DNA of 64,000 nucleotides from Saccharopolyspora_C sp040643635 (GTDB taxonomy: Bacteria > Actinomycetota > Actinomycetes > Mycobacteriales > Pseudonocardiaceae), in assembly GCF_040643635.1 (NCBI RefSeq), contig NZ_JBEYUS010000001.1, positions 124,001 to 188,000 on the forward strand, given 5' to 3'. The notes beneath the pieces were generated by a model, which saw nothing but the letters and a program-made list of their open reading frames with translations, was not told the DNA's origin and searched no databases. How positions within the stretch are numbered: the stretch's first letter is position 1; every line of letters starts with the position of its first letter. The position numbers and the translations under genes were made by a program. Below, in pieces: positions 38,935 to 47,799 of this stretch.

Positions 38935-39648
38935 ATGACTAAGCGCAGCAAGGCATATCAGCAGGCCGCCGAGCTGGTCGACCGCGCGCGGCTGTACGCG
39001 CCGCTGGAGGCCGTCGAGCTGGCCAAGAAGACCGCCAAGGTCAAGATGGACCCCACCGTCGAGGTGGCCCTGCGTCTGGGCGTCGACCCGCGCAAGGCCG
39101 ACCAGATGGTCCGCGGGACCGTGAACCTGCCGCACGGCACTGGCAAGACCGTCCGGGTCATCGTGTTCGCCACCGGGGACAAGGCCGCTGAGGCCGAAGC
39201 CGCCGGCGCGGACGCGGTCGGCTCCGAAGACCTCATCGAGCGCATCCAGGGCGGCTGGCTCGACTTCGACGCGGCGATCGCCACCCCGGACCAGATGGCG
39301 AAGGTCGGCAAGATCGCGCGAGTCCTCGGGCCGCGCGGCCTCATGCCGAACCCGAAGACCGGCACCGTCACCCCGAACGTGACGAAGGCCGTCTCGGAGA
39401 TCAAGGGCGGCAAGATCAGCTTCCGGGTGGACAAGCAGGCCAACCTGCACCTGGTGATCGGCAAGGCCTCGTTCGACACCACGCAGCTGGTGGAGAACTA
39501 CGCGGCCGCGCTGGACGAGATCCTGCGTGCGAAGCCGTCCACCTCGAAGGGCCGCTACGTCAAGAAGATCACCTTCACGACGACGATGGGCCCCGGCATC
39601 CCGGTGGACCCGAGCGTGACCCGGAACCTCACCGAGGCTCCCGCCTGA
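38935..39648 (+). CDS. rplA: Ribosomal protein uL1
   Basis: A 237-residue uL1 of standard length: MTKRSKAYQQAAELVDRARL, GTGKTVRVIVFA, RGLMPNPKTGTVTPNV. It forms the L1 stalk and in other bacteria autoregulates the rplK-rplA message. AAGGAC lies 9-10 nt before ATG 38935. A strong terminator follows. Confidence 0.97.
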   Translation: MTKRSKAYQQAAELVDRARLYAPLEAVELAKKTAKVKMDPTVEVALRLGVDPRKADQMVRGTVNLPHGTGKTVRVIVFATGDKAAEAEAAGADAVGSEDLIERIQGGWLDFDAAIATPDQMAKVGKIARVLGPRGLMPNPKTGTVTPNVTKAVSEIKGGKISFRVDKQANLHLVIGKASFDTTQLVENYAAALDEILRAKPSTSKGRYVKKITFTTTMGPGIPVDPSVTRNLTEAPA

Positions 39649-39665
39649 CGCGGACTTCCGCTGCG

Positions 39666-39699
39666 AGCGGGCCGTCCCCTTCCGGGGGCGGCCCGCTTT
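39666..39699. terminator. Strong intrinsic terminator after rplA
   Basis: A 14-bp stem (39666-39679 with 39684-39697, one G-T pair) with a TTCC-type tetraloop and a TTT tail. It lies between rplA and the convergent membrane-protein gene and can work in both directions. Confidence 0.85.
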
Positions 39700-39706
39700 C
39701 GCGTTC

Positions 39707-40555
39707 TCAGGAGCAGGCCGCGGGCTGGTAGTTGTCGATCTGCCAGCCGCCGTTGGGCTGGCGGGACATGCTGAACTTCCCCAGCGGCGGGCCGCCGGAG
39801 ACGCTCAGCGCGCACGAGTCGACGACGGCGCCGGTATCGCTCTCCTCGATGACGTCGTTGGTGAAGCGCGGGCTGCTGAACGAGCTCGGCTCGGTGACCT
39901 GCTCGTGCGCCTTGGCCGCCGCGGCCGCGCAGTCGGGGGTCTGGGAGTAGTAGGCGAAGGCGCTGCCGCCCTCCGGGGTGAACAGCGCGCAGGCCTGCTC
40001 GGGCTGGTGCGCGATGTAGCCGTAGAAGGCGCGGACGACCCGTTGCGGCGACGGCGGGGTGACGGGCGCGGCGCCCGGGGGAGTGCCGCCGGTGCCACCG
40101 CCGCCTCCGCCACCACCGGTGACGCCGCCGAGCAGCTTGGACAGCAGCCAGAACAGCAGTGCCACCACGAGCACCACCGTGATGAGCAGGAACAGCAGCC
40201 GCCCGAGCAACGGCCGGAGCAGCGACCACAGCAGTCCCAGCGCCTTCTTCCACCACGGCCTGCCCTGCGGCGGCTGCGGAGAGGTGGGCTGGGTCGCGGC
40301 GGGCTGCGGTGGCGGCGCGCCCTGGGCGCCGGTGCCGTCCTGCTGCCGCTGCCATTCCTGGAACTTCTGGAACTCCCGGAAGCGCTGGTACTCCTCGTAC
40401 TGCCGGGTCTGCTCGTCGTCCGGGGCGGGCGCGTTCACCGGCGGGGTGCGCGGCGGCTCCGGCACGAGTTCGGCGTCCACCACGTCGGGGGTCGCGTCGG
40501 GGCGGGGGGATCGGTCGTCGCGGTGCGACTCGTTCGGGTCGGCCACGCCTGACAT
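39707..40555 (-). CDS. Single-pass membrane protein with disordered cytoplasmic N-terminus
   Basis: A 282-residue protein. Residues ~1-110 are hydrophilic, Pro/Gln/Glu-rich with an EYQRFREFQKFQEWQRQQ helix. One transmembrane segment (~118-143, LLGRLLFLLITVVLVVALLF) follows, then a Gly-rich linker (GGVTGGGGGGGG), and residues ~165-282 form an extracellular domain with several cysteines (QACALF, TPDCAAA, VDSCALS, PAACS) that resembles the NTF2-like outer domains of actinobacterial membrane proteins. The start may instead be GTG 40546. Function unknown; it is inserted between the rplKA and rplJL operons. Confidence 0.65.
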   Translation of the reverse strand: MSGVADPNESHRDDRSPRPDATPDVVDAELVPEPPRTPPVNAPAPDDEQTRQYEEYQRFREFQKFQEWQRQQDGTGAQGAPPPQPAATQPTSPQPPQGRPWWKKALGLLWSLLRPLLGRLLFLLITVVLVVALLFWLLSKLLGGVTGGGGGGGGTGGTPPGAAPVTPPSPQRVVRAFYGYIAHQPEQACALFTPEGGSAFAYYSQTPDCAAAAAKAHEQVTEPSSFSSPRFTNDVIEESDTGAVVDSCALSVSGGPPLGKFSMSRQPNGGWQIDNYQPAACS

Positions 40556-40639
40556 CTTGCCGTGCCGGGCAAGGGTGCTGATCGTCCCGCGCCGCGCTCG
40601 GCGCGCCCGCCCGCGACCTGCGGGGGTGCCGGTCGGGCG

Positions 40640-40908
40640 GGCTCGGGGGTGCAGTACTCTGATGGCAGTTCCACCCAAGACCGCTGGTCTTTCCGCGCGT
40701 CGTTCGCGATGTGCGGAAACGAAGGTCCCGTTGCGATGCGGGCGGCCCGCGCAGGAGGACGTGGCCGCACCCGAGCGCGCATGCGCGCCGGTGCTGAGTT
40801 TCCGCCCCGTGCCTGCTGCGCCGGGGCGTTTTTCGTCTCCTCGGGATCGTCAACCGGCTACGAATCCGCTTTCGCAGGATTCCGAGTCGATCGAAGAGAG
40901 GAGGCGAC
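40640..40908 (+). promoter_or_regulatory. Probable ribosomal protein L10 leader with attenuator-like hairpin
   Basis: About 250 nt of structured, gene-free sequence ahead of rplJ, the usual place of the L10 leader through which L10-L12 represses its own operon. A TACTCT at 40655-40660 may be the -10. An intrinsic-terminator-like hairpin CGCCCCG/CGGGGCG (40803-40809 with 40822-40828) followed by TTTTT (40829-40833) lies 75 nt before rplJ, so premature termination could contribute to control. Secondary structure was judged by eye only. Confidence 0.6.
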
Positions 40909-41436
40909 ATGGCAAAGCCGGAGAAGGTCGACGCGGTCGAAGAGATCGCTTCGCGGTTCAACACCGCGACCACCACCGTGGTGACCGAGTACCGCGGGCT
41001 GTCCATGGCGCAGCTGGGGCAGCTGCGCACCGCCCTGGGCGAGGGCACGACCTACCGGGTCGCGAAGAACACGCTCGTCAAGCGGGCCGCCGAGCAGTCC
41101 GGGGTCGAAGGCCTCGACGACCTGTTCGTGGGCCCCACCGCGATCGCCTTCATCGAGGGCGAGCCGGTGGACGCGGCGAAGGCGCTCCGCGATTTCGCGA
41201 AGGACAACCAGGCCCTGGTCATCAAGGGCGGCTACATGGACGGCCGCGCGATCTCGGTTTCCGAGGTCGAGCGGATCGCCGACCTGGACTCGCGCGAGGT
41301 CACGCTGTCCAAGCTGGCCGGCGCGCTGAAGGGCAAGCTGACCCAGACCGCAGGCCTGTTCGCCGCTCCGGCGTCCCAGGTCGCGCGCCTGGCCGCCGCG
41401 CTGCAGGAGAAGAAGGGCGCCGAGTCGGACTCCTGA
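40909..41436 (+). CDS. rplJ: Ribosomal protein uL10
   Basis: A 175-residue uL10 that anchors L12 dimers to the ribosomal stalk. It begins MAKPEKVDAVEEIASRFN and shows TTTVVTEYRGLSMAQLGQLR and the C-terminal helix LAAALQEKKGAESDS that binds L12. ATG 40909 follows GAGAGGAGG. rplL follows after 96 bp. Confidence 0.97.
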   Translation: MAKPEKVDAVEEIASRFNTATTTVVTEYRGLSMAQLGQLRTALGEGTTYRVAKNTLVKRAAEQSGVEGLDDLFVGPTAIAFIEGEPVDAAKALRDFAKDNQALVIKGGYMDGRAISVSEVERIADLDSREVTLSKLAGALKGKLTQTAGLFAAPASQVARLAAALQEKKGAESDS

Positions 41437-41532
41437 TCCGTCCCGGCCCGGAACGCTGCGCGCGCGCCGGGATTCCGCCCGCACATCGCACCCGTTCGCC
41501 GAGGCGGACGCAGATCTGAAAGGAACGCCGTC

Positions 41533-41919
41533 ATGGCCAAGCTGAGCAACGACGAGCTGCTGGACGTCTTCAAGGAAATGACGCTGCTGGAGCTCTCCGA
41601 GTTCGTCAAGCAGTTCGAGGAGACCTTCGACGTCACCGCCGCCGCCCCGGTCGCGGCCGTGGCCGCCCCCGCCGCCGGTGGCGCTGCCGCCGAGGCCGAG
41701 GAGCAGGACGAGTTCGACGTCGTCCTCGAGGACGCCGGCGACAAGAAGATCCAGGTCATCAAGGTCGTCCGCGAGGTCGTCTCCGGTCTGGGCCTGAAGG
41801 AGGCCAAGGAGCTCGTCGAGGGCGCCCCGAAGGCCCTCCTGGAGAAGGTCGACAAGGAGAAGGCCAACGAGGCCAAGGCCAAGCTGGAGGAGTCCGGCGC
41901 CAAGATCTCCCTGAAGTGA
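41533..41919 (+). CDS. rplL: Ribosomal protein bL12
   Basis: A 128-residue bL7/L12. The N-terminal dimerisation helix (LSNDELLDVFKEMTLLELSE), the Ala/Pro-rich hinge and the conserved C-terminal factor-binding domain (KIQVIKVVREVVSGLGLKEAKELVE) are all present. It recruits translational GTPases. AAAGGAACG precedes ATG 41533. The operon ends at the terminator at 42114-42147. Confidence 0.97.
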   Translation: MAKLSNDELLDVFKEMTLLELSEFVKQFEETFDVTAAAPVAAVAAPAAGGAAAEAEEQDEFDVVLEDAGDKKIQVIKVVREVVSGLGLKEAKELVEGAPKALLEKVDKEKANEAKAKLEESGAKISLK

Positions 41920-42113
41920 TCTCGCGCCGCCCGGGCACCGCTCACGCGGTGTCACGGGCGGCACGCACTTCCGCCGCGAAGCGGAGTGGTCCACGAAGGA
42001 CTCCGAGGCGGTCCGCGAATCGATCGGATAACGATCGTCGCGGGAGATCCGTGCACTGGATCTCCAGATCCGCCCGGCCGACCGGGAAAAGATCATTCCG
42101 CGAGTGGTACGAG

Positions 42114-42147
42114 AAGGCGGGCACCCACCCCGGGTGCCCGCCTTTTT
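42114..42147 (+). terminator. Intrinsic terminator of rplJ-rplL
   Basis: The stem AAGGCGGGCACCC (42114-42126) pairs with 42132-42144 across a 5-nt loop, ending in TTTTT (42143-42147). This is a textbook terminator about 195 nt after rplL, and it separates the ribosomal operon from mkl-mce. Confidence 0.9.
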
Positions 42148-42200
42148 GCGTTCCGTGCACATTTCATTGATCTTTTCGGTCTGCGAAACGATGAATCCGG

Positions 42201-42218
42201 ACAGTTCGGAACAGTTCG
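42201..42218. promoter_or_regulatory. Candidate operator upstream of mkl-mce
   Basis: ACAGTTCG occurs twice with a 10-bp period (42201-42208 and 42211-42218), so both copies face the same side of the helix. It lies in the ~260-bp region between the rplL terminator and mkl, which also has lower GC than its surroundings. The regulator is unknown. Confidence 0.35.
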
Positions 42219-42408
42219 CGTCGCGCTCTGGGAATCCAACTGAACTCGTGAGTAACCTGTGCGCGTCTCGCTCGTTGCATAGGTGTGACGCTCCTGACGT
42301 CGGTTAGTCGAGTCACATATGCGAGGCTCCCCGTTCGGGTGCGCTACTGCACCTGGCGGAGTGATGCCAGCGAGTAACGCGGCCAACGAAGGAACGCGGA
42401 GGTGCCGG

Positions 42409-43770
42409 ATGGGTGTCGAGGTCAGGGTCGAGGGCTTGTCCAAGTCCTTCGGCGCGCAGACCATCTGGCGGGATGTGACGCTGACCCTCCCGACCGGTGA
42501 GATCAGCGTCCTGCTGGGGCCGTCGGGCACCGGCAAGTCGGTCTTCCTGAAGTCCTTGGTGGGCCTGCTCAAACCGGAGCAGGGCAAGGTGCTCATCGAC
42601 GGCGTCGACGTCTGCGACTGCGCGGAGAAGGATCTCTACGAGATCCGGAAGCTGTTCGGGGTGCTGTTCCAGGACGGCGCGCTGTTCGGCTCGATGAACC
42701 TCTACGACAACATCGCCTTCCCGCTGCGCGAGCACACCCGGAAGAACGAGTCCGAGGTGCGCCAGGTCGTGATGGAGAAGATGGAGATGGTCGGCCTGCT
42801 CGGTGCCGAGACCAAGCTCCCGGGCGAGATCTCCGGCGGTATGCGCAAGCGCGCCGGACTGGCCAGAGCACTGGTGCTGGACCCGGAGATCCTGCTGTTC
42901 GACGAGCCGGACTCGGGCCTGGACCCGGTGCGGACGGCCTACCTGAACCAGCTGATCGTGGACCTGAACGCGCAGATCGACGCGACCTGCCTGATCGTCA
43001 CGCACGACATCAACACGGCCCGCACGGTGCCGGACAACATCGGGATGCTGTTCCGCCGCAACCTGGTGATGTACGGGCCGCGGGAAGTCCTGCTGACCTC
43101 GACGGAACCGGTGGTGGAGCAGTTCCTCAACGGCCGCAGGCAGGGCCCGATCGGGATGAGCGAGGAGAAGGACGCCGGGCAGGCGGCCGCCGAGCTCGCC
43201 GAGCTGCGCGGGGAGCAGGGCGTCCCGCACATCATGCCGCAGCTGGAGGCGACGCCCGGCCTGCCGGAGCGCACCGCGGTGCGGCGCAGGCAGGACCGGG
43301 TGATGGCGAACCTGGGCTCGCTGACCCCGTCGGCGCAGCAGGAGATCTTCAAGAGCCTCACCCCGCAGGAGCGGGAGCGCTACGGGATCCGCGAAGGCTC
43401 CCCGGCGCCGGCGGTCTCGCGCAGCGGCACCCTGCCGCAGGGCGACGTGGCGCAGGTCCCGCAGCAGCCCGCGGCGGCCGCGCAGCAGGCGCCGCAACGT
43501 CCGGCGACCCCGGACCGGCAGAACCAGGCCGCCCAGAGCCAGGCTGCCCAGAACCAGGCTGCCCAGAACCAGGCGAGGCACGCCGCGCCGCAGAACCCGG
43601 CGCCCGCCCCGCAGGGCAAGCCCGCCCAACCCGGACACGGGGCGTCCCGGCCCTCGCCGCGGCCCCGGCCGCGCGGAGAACCGCCGCTGCAGTCCGGATT
43701 CCAGCCCGATGACGAACCGGTGAGCGCGCGCCGCCGCTGGTTCGGACGCCGCAAAGGTGGTGAGCAGTGA
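42409..43770 (+). CDS. mkl: Mkl/MceG-type ABC transporter ATPase
   Basis: The ATPase that energises Mce lipid importers. Within 453 residues, the first ~265 form the nucleotide-binding domain: Walker A GPSGTGKS (37-44), Q-loop LFGVLFQDGALFG, signature ISGGMRKRAGLARAL, Walker B ILLFDEPDSGLD and switch His in IVTHDI. A C-terminal extension typical of MceG contains RQFLNGRRxGPIGMSEEKD-like sequence (here EQFLNGRRQGPIGMSEEKD). The last ~100 residues are a low-complexity Gln/Ala/Pro tail with NQAAQ-type repeats and a basic end. In M. tuberculosis Mkl (Rv0655) holds the same rplL-rpoB position. ATG 42409 follows GGAGG; its stop overlaps the yrbEA start. Confidence 0.94.
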   Translation: MGVEVRVEGLSKSFGAQTIWRDVTLTLPTGEISVLLGPSGTGKSVFLKSLVGLLKPEQGKVLIDGVDVCDCAEKDLYEIRKLFGVLFQDGALFGSMNLYDNIAFPLREHTRKNESEVRQVVMEKMEMVGLLGAETKLPGEISGGMRKRAGLARALVLDPEILLFDEPDSGLDPVRTAYLNQLIVDLNAQIDATCLIVTHDINTARTVPDNIGMLFRRNLVMYGPREVLLTSTEPVVEQFLNGRRQGPIGMSEEKDAGQAAAELAELRGEQGVPHIMPQLEATPGLPERTAVRRRQDRVMANLGSLTPSAQQEIFKSLTPQERERYGIREGSPAPAVSRSGTLPQGDVAQVPQQPAAAAQQAPQRPATPDRQNQAAQSQAAQNQAAQNQARHAAPQNPAPAPQGKPAQPGHGASRPSPRPRPRGEPPLQSGFQPDDEPVSARRRWFGRRKGGEQ

Positions 43771-44579
43771 GCGCACCGCCCACGCGATCGCGGGCGAGCA
43801 GCGCACGATCCTTCCCGGGATCGGGAGCATTGCGCGAGACAGGCCGATTGTTCGCACTGGGACTGGACGTGGTCCGGTCCATCCCGAGCCGGCCGTTCCA
43901 GTTCCGTGAGTTCATCCAGCAGTGCTGGTTCATCGCCAGCGTGACCATCCTGCCCACCGCGCTGGTGGCGATCCCGTTCGGCGCGGTCATCGCGCTGCAA
44001 CTGGGTTCGCTGACCCGCCAGATCGGTGCCCAGTCGTTCACCGGCGGCGCGAGCGTGCTGGCGATCATCCAGCAGGCGAGCCCGATCGTGACGGCGCTGC
44101 TGATCGCCGGTGCCGGTGGTTCGGCGATCTGCGCCGACCTCGGTTCGCGGAAGATCCGCGACGAGATCGACGCCATGGAGGTGCTCGGCGTCTCCGTGGT
44201 GCAGCGCCTGGTGGTGCCGCGGGTGCTGGCGGCGATCCTGGTCGCGGTGCTGCTCAACGGCATGGTGAGCGTCGTCGGCGTGCTCGGCGGCTACTTCTTC
44301 AACGTGATCATGCAGGGCGGGACGCCCGGCGCCTACATGGCGAGCTTCAACGCGCTGGCGCAGCTGCCGGACGTGTGGATCAGCGAGCTGAAGGCGCTGA
44401 TCTTCGGCTTCCTGGCCGGTGTGGTGGCCGCCTACCGCGGGCTGAACCCGCCGCCCGGGCCGAAGGGCGTGGGCGATGCGGTCAACCAGGCCGTGGTGAT
44501 CACCTTCCTGCTGCTGTTCGCGGTGAACTTCATCCTGACCACGATCTACCTCCAGGTCGTGCCGCCCAAGGGGATGTGA
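43767..44579 (+). CDS. yrbEA: MCE transporter permease YrbEA
   Basis: An MlaE/YrbE-family permease of 270 residues with about five transmembrane segments after an amphipathic N-terminal region. It contains the ATPase-docking motif DEIDAMEVLGVSVVQRLVVPR. It pairs with YrbEB to form the membrane channel of the Mce complex. GTG 43767 overlaps the mkl stop (GTGA), so permease and ATPase are translationally coupled. Confidence 0.93.
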   Translation: MSAPPTRSRASSARSFPGSGALRETGRLFALGLDVVRSIPSRPFQFREFIQQCWFIASVTILPTALVAIPFGAVIALQLGSLTRQIGAQSFTGGASVLAIIQQASPIVTALLIAGAGGSAICADLGSRKIRDEIDAMEVLGVSVVQRLVVPRVLAAILVAVLLNGMVSVVGVLGGYFFNVIMQGGTPGAYMASFNALAQLPDVWISELKALIFGFLAGVVAAYRGLNPPPGPKGVGDAVNQAVVITFLLLFAVNFILTTIYLQVVPPKGM

Positions 44580-44585
44580 GCGGTC

Positions 44586-45425
44586 ATGACGACGATGACG
44601 CAACGCGCCAAGCGCCTGGCCCGGCGACCGCTGGAGGTGCTCGACGATCTGGGCGACCAGATGTCGTTCTACCTGCGGACGCTGGGCTGGATCCCGAAGT
44701 CGATCACCCGGTACGCGAAGGAGACGCTGCGGCTGCTGACCGAGGTCAGCTTCGGCAGCGGGGCGCTCGCGGTGATCGGCGGCACGGTCGGCGTGATGAT
44801 CGGCATGACGCTGTTCACCGGGACCGTGGTGGGCTTGCAGGGCTACGCGGCGCTGAACCAGCTGGGCACCTCGGCGTTCGCCGGGTTCGTCTCGGCCTAC
44901 TTCAACACCCGCGAGATCGCGCCGCTGGTGGCCGGGCTGGCGCTGTCGGCGACGGTCGGGTCCGGGTTCACCGCGCAGCTCGGCGCGATGCGGATCTCCG
45001 ACGAGATCGACGCGCTGGAGGTCATGGGCGTGCCGAGCCTGCCGTACCTGGTGACCACGCGGGTGATCGCCGGGTTCGTGGCGGTGGTGCCGCTGTACGT
45101 GCTGGGCCTGCTGACCTCGTACCTGGCGGCGCGGACGGTGACGGTGCAGCTGTACGGGCAGTCGGCGGGCACCTACGACCACTACTTCAACCTGTTCCTC
45201 CCACCGGAGGACGTGTTGTGGTCCTTCGGGAAGGTGCTGATCTTCAGCGTCGTGGTGATCATGACGCACTGCTACTACGGCTACCGGGCCAGCGGCGGCC
45301 CGGCGGGCGTCGGTGTCGCGGTGGGGCGCGCGGTGCGCACGGCGATCGTGACGACGGCGCTGCTCGACTTCTTCCTCAGCCTCGCGATCTGGGGCACCAC
45401 GACGACGGTTCGGATCACGGGATGA
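44586..45425 (+). CDS. yrbEB: MCE transporter permease YrbEB
   Basis: Second MlaE-family permease (279 residues), with the matching docking motif DEIDALEVMGVPSLPYLVTTR and the characteristic GFTAQLGAMRISDEIDA. It starts 6 bp after yrbEA and overlaps mceA by ATGA (45422-45425). Confidence 0.93.
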   Translation: MTTMTQRAKRLARRPLEVLDDLGDQMSFYLRTLGWIPKSITRYAKETLRLLTEVSFGSGALAVIGGTVGVMIGMTLFTGTVVGLQGYAALNQLGTSAFAGFVSAYFNTREIAPLVAGLALSATVGSGFTAQLGAMRISDEIDALEVMGVPSLPYLVTTRVIAGFVAVVPLYVLGLLTSYLAARTVTVQLYGQSAGTYDHYFNLFLPPEDVLWSFGKVLIFSVVVIMTHCYYGYRASGGPAGVGVAVGRAVRTAIVTTALLDFFLSLAIWGTTTTVRITG

Positions 45426-46777
45426 GTACTCGCACGGCACTGTTCACGGTGCGGCGCAGGCTGCTCGGCCTGGCGCTGCTGATGGTCATCGTGCTGTTCC
45501 TGGCGTTCTCGATCGCCACCTACCAGCGGGCCTTCCAGTCCACTGTGGACGTGGTGCTGAAGGCGGCGTCCACCGGGAACCAGCTGATGCCGGACTCGGA
45601 CGTCAAAGCCCGCGGCATGATCATCGGCCGGGTCTCCGAGGTGCGCCCCGTCGACGACGGTGCCGAGCTGCACCTGGCGCTCGAGCCGGACAAGGCGCGG
45701 TTGTTGCCCGCGAACGTGTCGGCGCGGTTGTTGCCGCGGACGTTGTTCGGGGAGCGGTACGTGTCGTTGGACGTGCCGGAGCAGGCGTCGTCGGTGCGGT
45801 TGGCTTCGGGTGATGTGATCTCGCAGGACCGGACGGCGGCGTCGGTGGAGTTGGAGACGGTGCTGGCGGACACGATGCCGGTGTTGGAGGCGATCCATCC
45901 GGATGATCTGGCGGTGACGTTGAATTCGTTGAGCCAGGCGTTGGACGGTCGTGGTGAGTCGATCGGGGACACGATCTCGCGGTTGAACGAGTACGTGGCG
46001 GGGTTGAACCCGTCGTTGCCGCAATTGCAGGAGAACCTGCGGCAGTTGGTGGGGGTGGCGGAGACCTACGAGCAGGCGGCGCCGGATGTGCTGGCGGCGT
46101 TGGGTGATCTGTCGCAGACCTCGCGGACGCTGGTGGACCAGCAGGAGAACCTGCGCGGGCTCACCTCGCAGCTGACGACCACGTCGAACGACGCGACCGG
46201 GTTCCTCGAAGCGAACGGCGACGACCTGATCCGGCTCGGCGAGTCCGCCCGGCCCACCGCCGACGTGCTCGCGAAGTACTCCCCGGCGTTCCCCTGCTTC
46301 CTCAAGGGCATGGCCGACTACGTGCCGCTGATCGACCAGGCCTTCGGCGTCGGGACGAAGGAACCGGGCCTGCACATCACGCTGGAGATCGTGCCGCACC
46401 GCGGGAAGTACATCCCGAACCAGGACGAGCCGGTGTACGGCGACAAGCGCGGCCCGCGCTGCTACGACTTCGTCAACGGCCCCAAGCCGTTCCCGCAGTA
46501 CCCGCCGGACGGGCCGCTCAACGACGGCTCGGTGCCGCCGCCCGCGTCCCGCACCGGCACCGACGGCCTGCTGCCCAGCGGCGGTGCTCCCGCGAGCACC
46601 ACGCCGCAGTCGGCCCCCGCCTCCGACGGCCTCGGAGTGCAGAACTCGCCCGCCGAACGGGACATGGTCTCGACGGTGCTGGCACCCACGATCGGCGAGC
46701 CCGCCCAGAACGTGCCCGGCTGGGGCTCGCTGCTGGTCGGCCCGGTCCTGCGCGGAGCGGAGGTGAGCTACCGGTGA
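45422..46777 (+). CDS. mceA: Mce-family protein MceA
   Basis: A 451-residue Mce protein. It has an N-terminal transmembrane anchor (~residues 14-35), an MCE domain (~38-120, starting TVDVVLKAASTGNQLMPDSDVKARGMIIGRVSEV), an extended helical region and a Pro/Ser-rich C-terminus. Six such proteins (A-F) form the heterohexameric tunnel that carries lipids or sterols across the envelope. Between 45701 and 46102, 18 of 22 leucine codons are TTG, whereas none is seen in the flanking parts of this gene, which indicates a mosaic segment (see findings). The start overlaps the yrbEB stop and the end overlaps mceB. Confidence 0.92.
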   Translation: MSTRTALFTVRRRLLGLALLMVIVLFLAFSIATYQRAFQSTVDVVLKAASTGNQLMPDSDVKARGMIIGRVSEVRPVDDGAELHLALEPDKARLLPANVSARLLPRTLFGERYVSLDVPEQASSVRLASGDVISQDRTAASVELETVLADTMPVLEAIHPDDLAVTLNSLSQALDGRGESIGDTISRLNEYVAGLNPSLPQLQENLRQLVGVAETYEQAAPDVLAALGDLSQTSRTLVDQQENLRGLTSQLTTTSNDATGFLEANGDDLIRLGESARPTADVLAKYSPAFPCFLKGMADYVPLIDQAFGVGTKEPGLHITLEIVPHRGKYIPNQDEPVYGDKRGPRCYDFVNGPKPFPQYPPDGPLNDGSVPPPASRTGTDGLLPSGGAPASTTPQSAPASDGLGVQNSPAERDMVSTVLAPTIGEPAQNVPGWGSLLVGPVLRGAEVSYR

Positions 46778-47799
46778 ACGTGCGCGGCGTCTTCGGACCC
46801 CTGGTCAAGTTCGGCATCTTCGTGCTCGTCACGGTGCTGGCGACCGGGGTCCTGGTGATCACCATCGCGAACAACGACCTGCGGTCAGCGGAGGACTACA
46901 AGGCCAGGTTCACCGACGCGACCGCCCTCAACGTGGGCGACGAGGTCCGCATCTCGGGCGTCAAGGTCGGCCAGATCGAGGACATCCAGGTGGTGGACCG
47001 CCGGACGGCCGAGGTCGAGTTCAGCGTCTCCGAGCGCAAGCTGCCCAAGTCGGTGCAGGCGACGATCAAGTACCGGAACCTCGTCGGCCAGCGCTACCTC
47101 GCGCTGGAGCAGGGCGTGGGCGCGCCGAACGACTACCTGCCCGCCGGCGGCACCATCCCGCTCGCGCAGACCAAGCCGGCGCTGGACCTCACCGTGCTGC
47201 TCGGCGGGTTCAAACCGCTGTTCCAGGCCCTGTCGCCGAACGACGTGAACAAGCTGTCCTACGAGATCATCCAGGTGCTGCAGGGCGAAGGCGGCACGGT
47301 GCAGAGCCTGCTGTCGCACACGGCATCGCTGACCTCCACGCTCGCCGCCAAGGACCAGGTGATCGGCGAGGTCGTCACCAACCTGAACAACGTGCTCGGC
47401 ACCGTCAACGCCCGCGACGACCAGCTCTCCGGCCTGATCGTGCAGCTCCAGCAGGTCGTGTCCGGGCTGTCCGAGGACCGGGAGTCCATCGGTGACGCCG
47501 TGGGCGCGCTGGACGGGCTCACCAACACCACCGCCGGGCTGCTGACGGAGGCGCGACCGCCGCTGCAGCAGGACATCGCCGGGCTCGGCGAACTGTCCAA
47601 GAACCTCAACGACAACGAGGACATCACCGAGCGGACCCTCCAGAACATGCCCGACAAGCTGGAGACGATCACGCGCACCGGCACGCACGGCGCCTGGTTC
47701 AACTTCTTCCTGTGCGGGCTGTCCGGGAAGGTCGGCATCGGCGACGTCAACATCCCGCTGCCGCTGATGCCCGCGACCCAGCCGAGGTGCCAAGGATGA
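46774..47799 (+). CDS. mceB: Mce-family protein MceB
   Basis: A 341-residue Mce protein. N-terminal anchor (~12-30, LVKFGIFVLVTVLATGVLVI), MCE domain (~36-115; YKARFTDATALNVGDEVRISGVKVGQIEDI), then a long helical part ending in a short Cys-containing region (FFLCGLSGKVG ... QPRCQG). GTG 46774 overlaps the mceA stop and follows GGAGG. Confidence 0.92.
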   Translation: MNVRGVFGPLVKFGIFVLVTVLATGVLVITIANNDLRSAEDYKARFTDATALNVGDEVRISGVKVGQIEDIQVVDRRTAEVEFSVSERKLPKSVQATIKYRNLVGQRYLALEQGVGAPNDYLPAGGTIPLAQTKPALDLTVLLGGFKPLFQALSPNDVNKLSYEIIQVLQGEGGTVQSLLSHTASLTSTLAAKDQVIGEVVTNLNNVLGTVNARDDQLSGLIVQLQQVVSGLSEDRESIGDAVGALDGLTNTTAGLLTEARPPLQQDIAGLGELSKNLNDNEDITERTLQNMPDKLETITRTGTHGAWFNFFLCGLSGKVGIGDVNIPLPLMPATQPRCQG

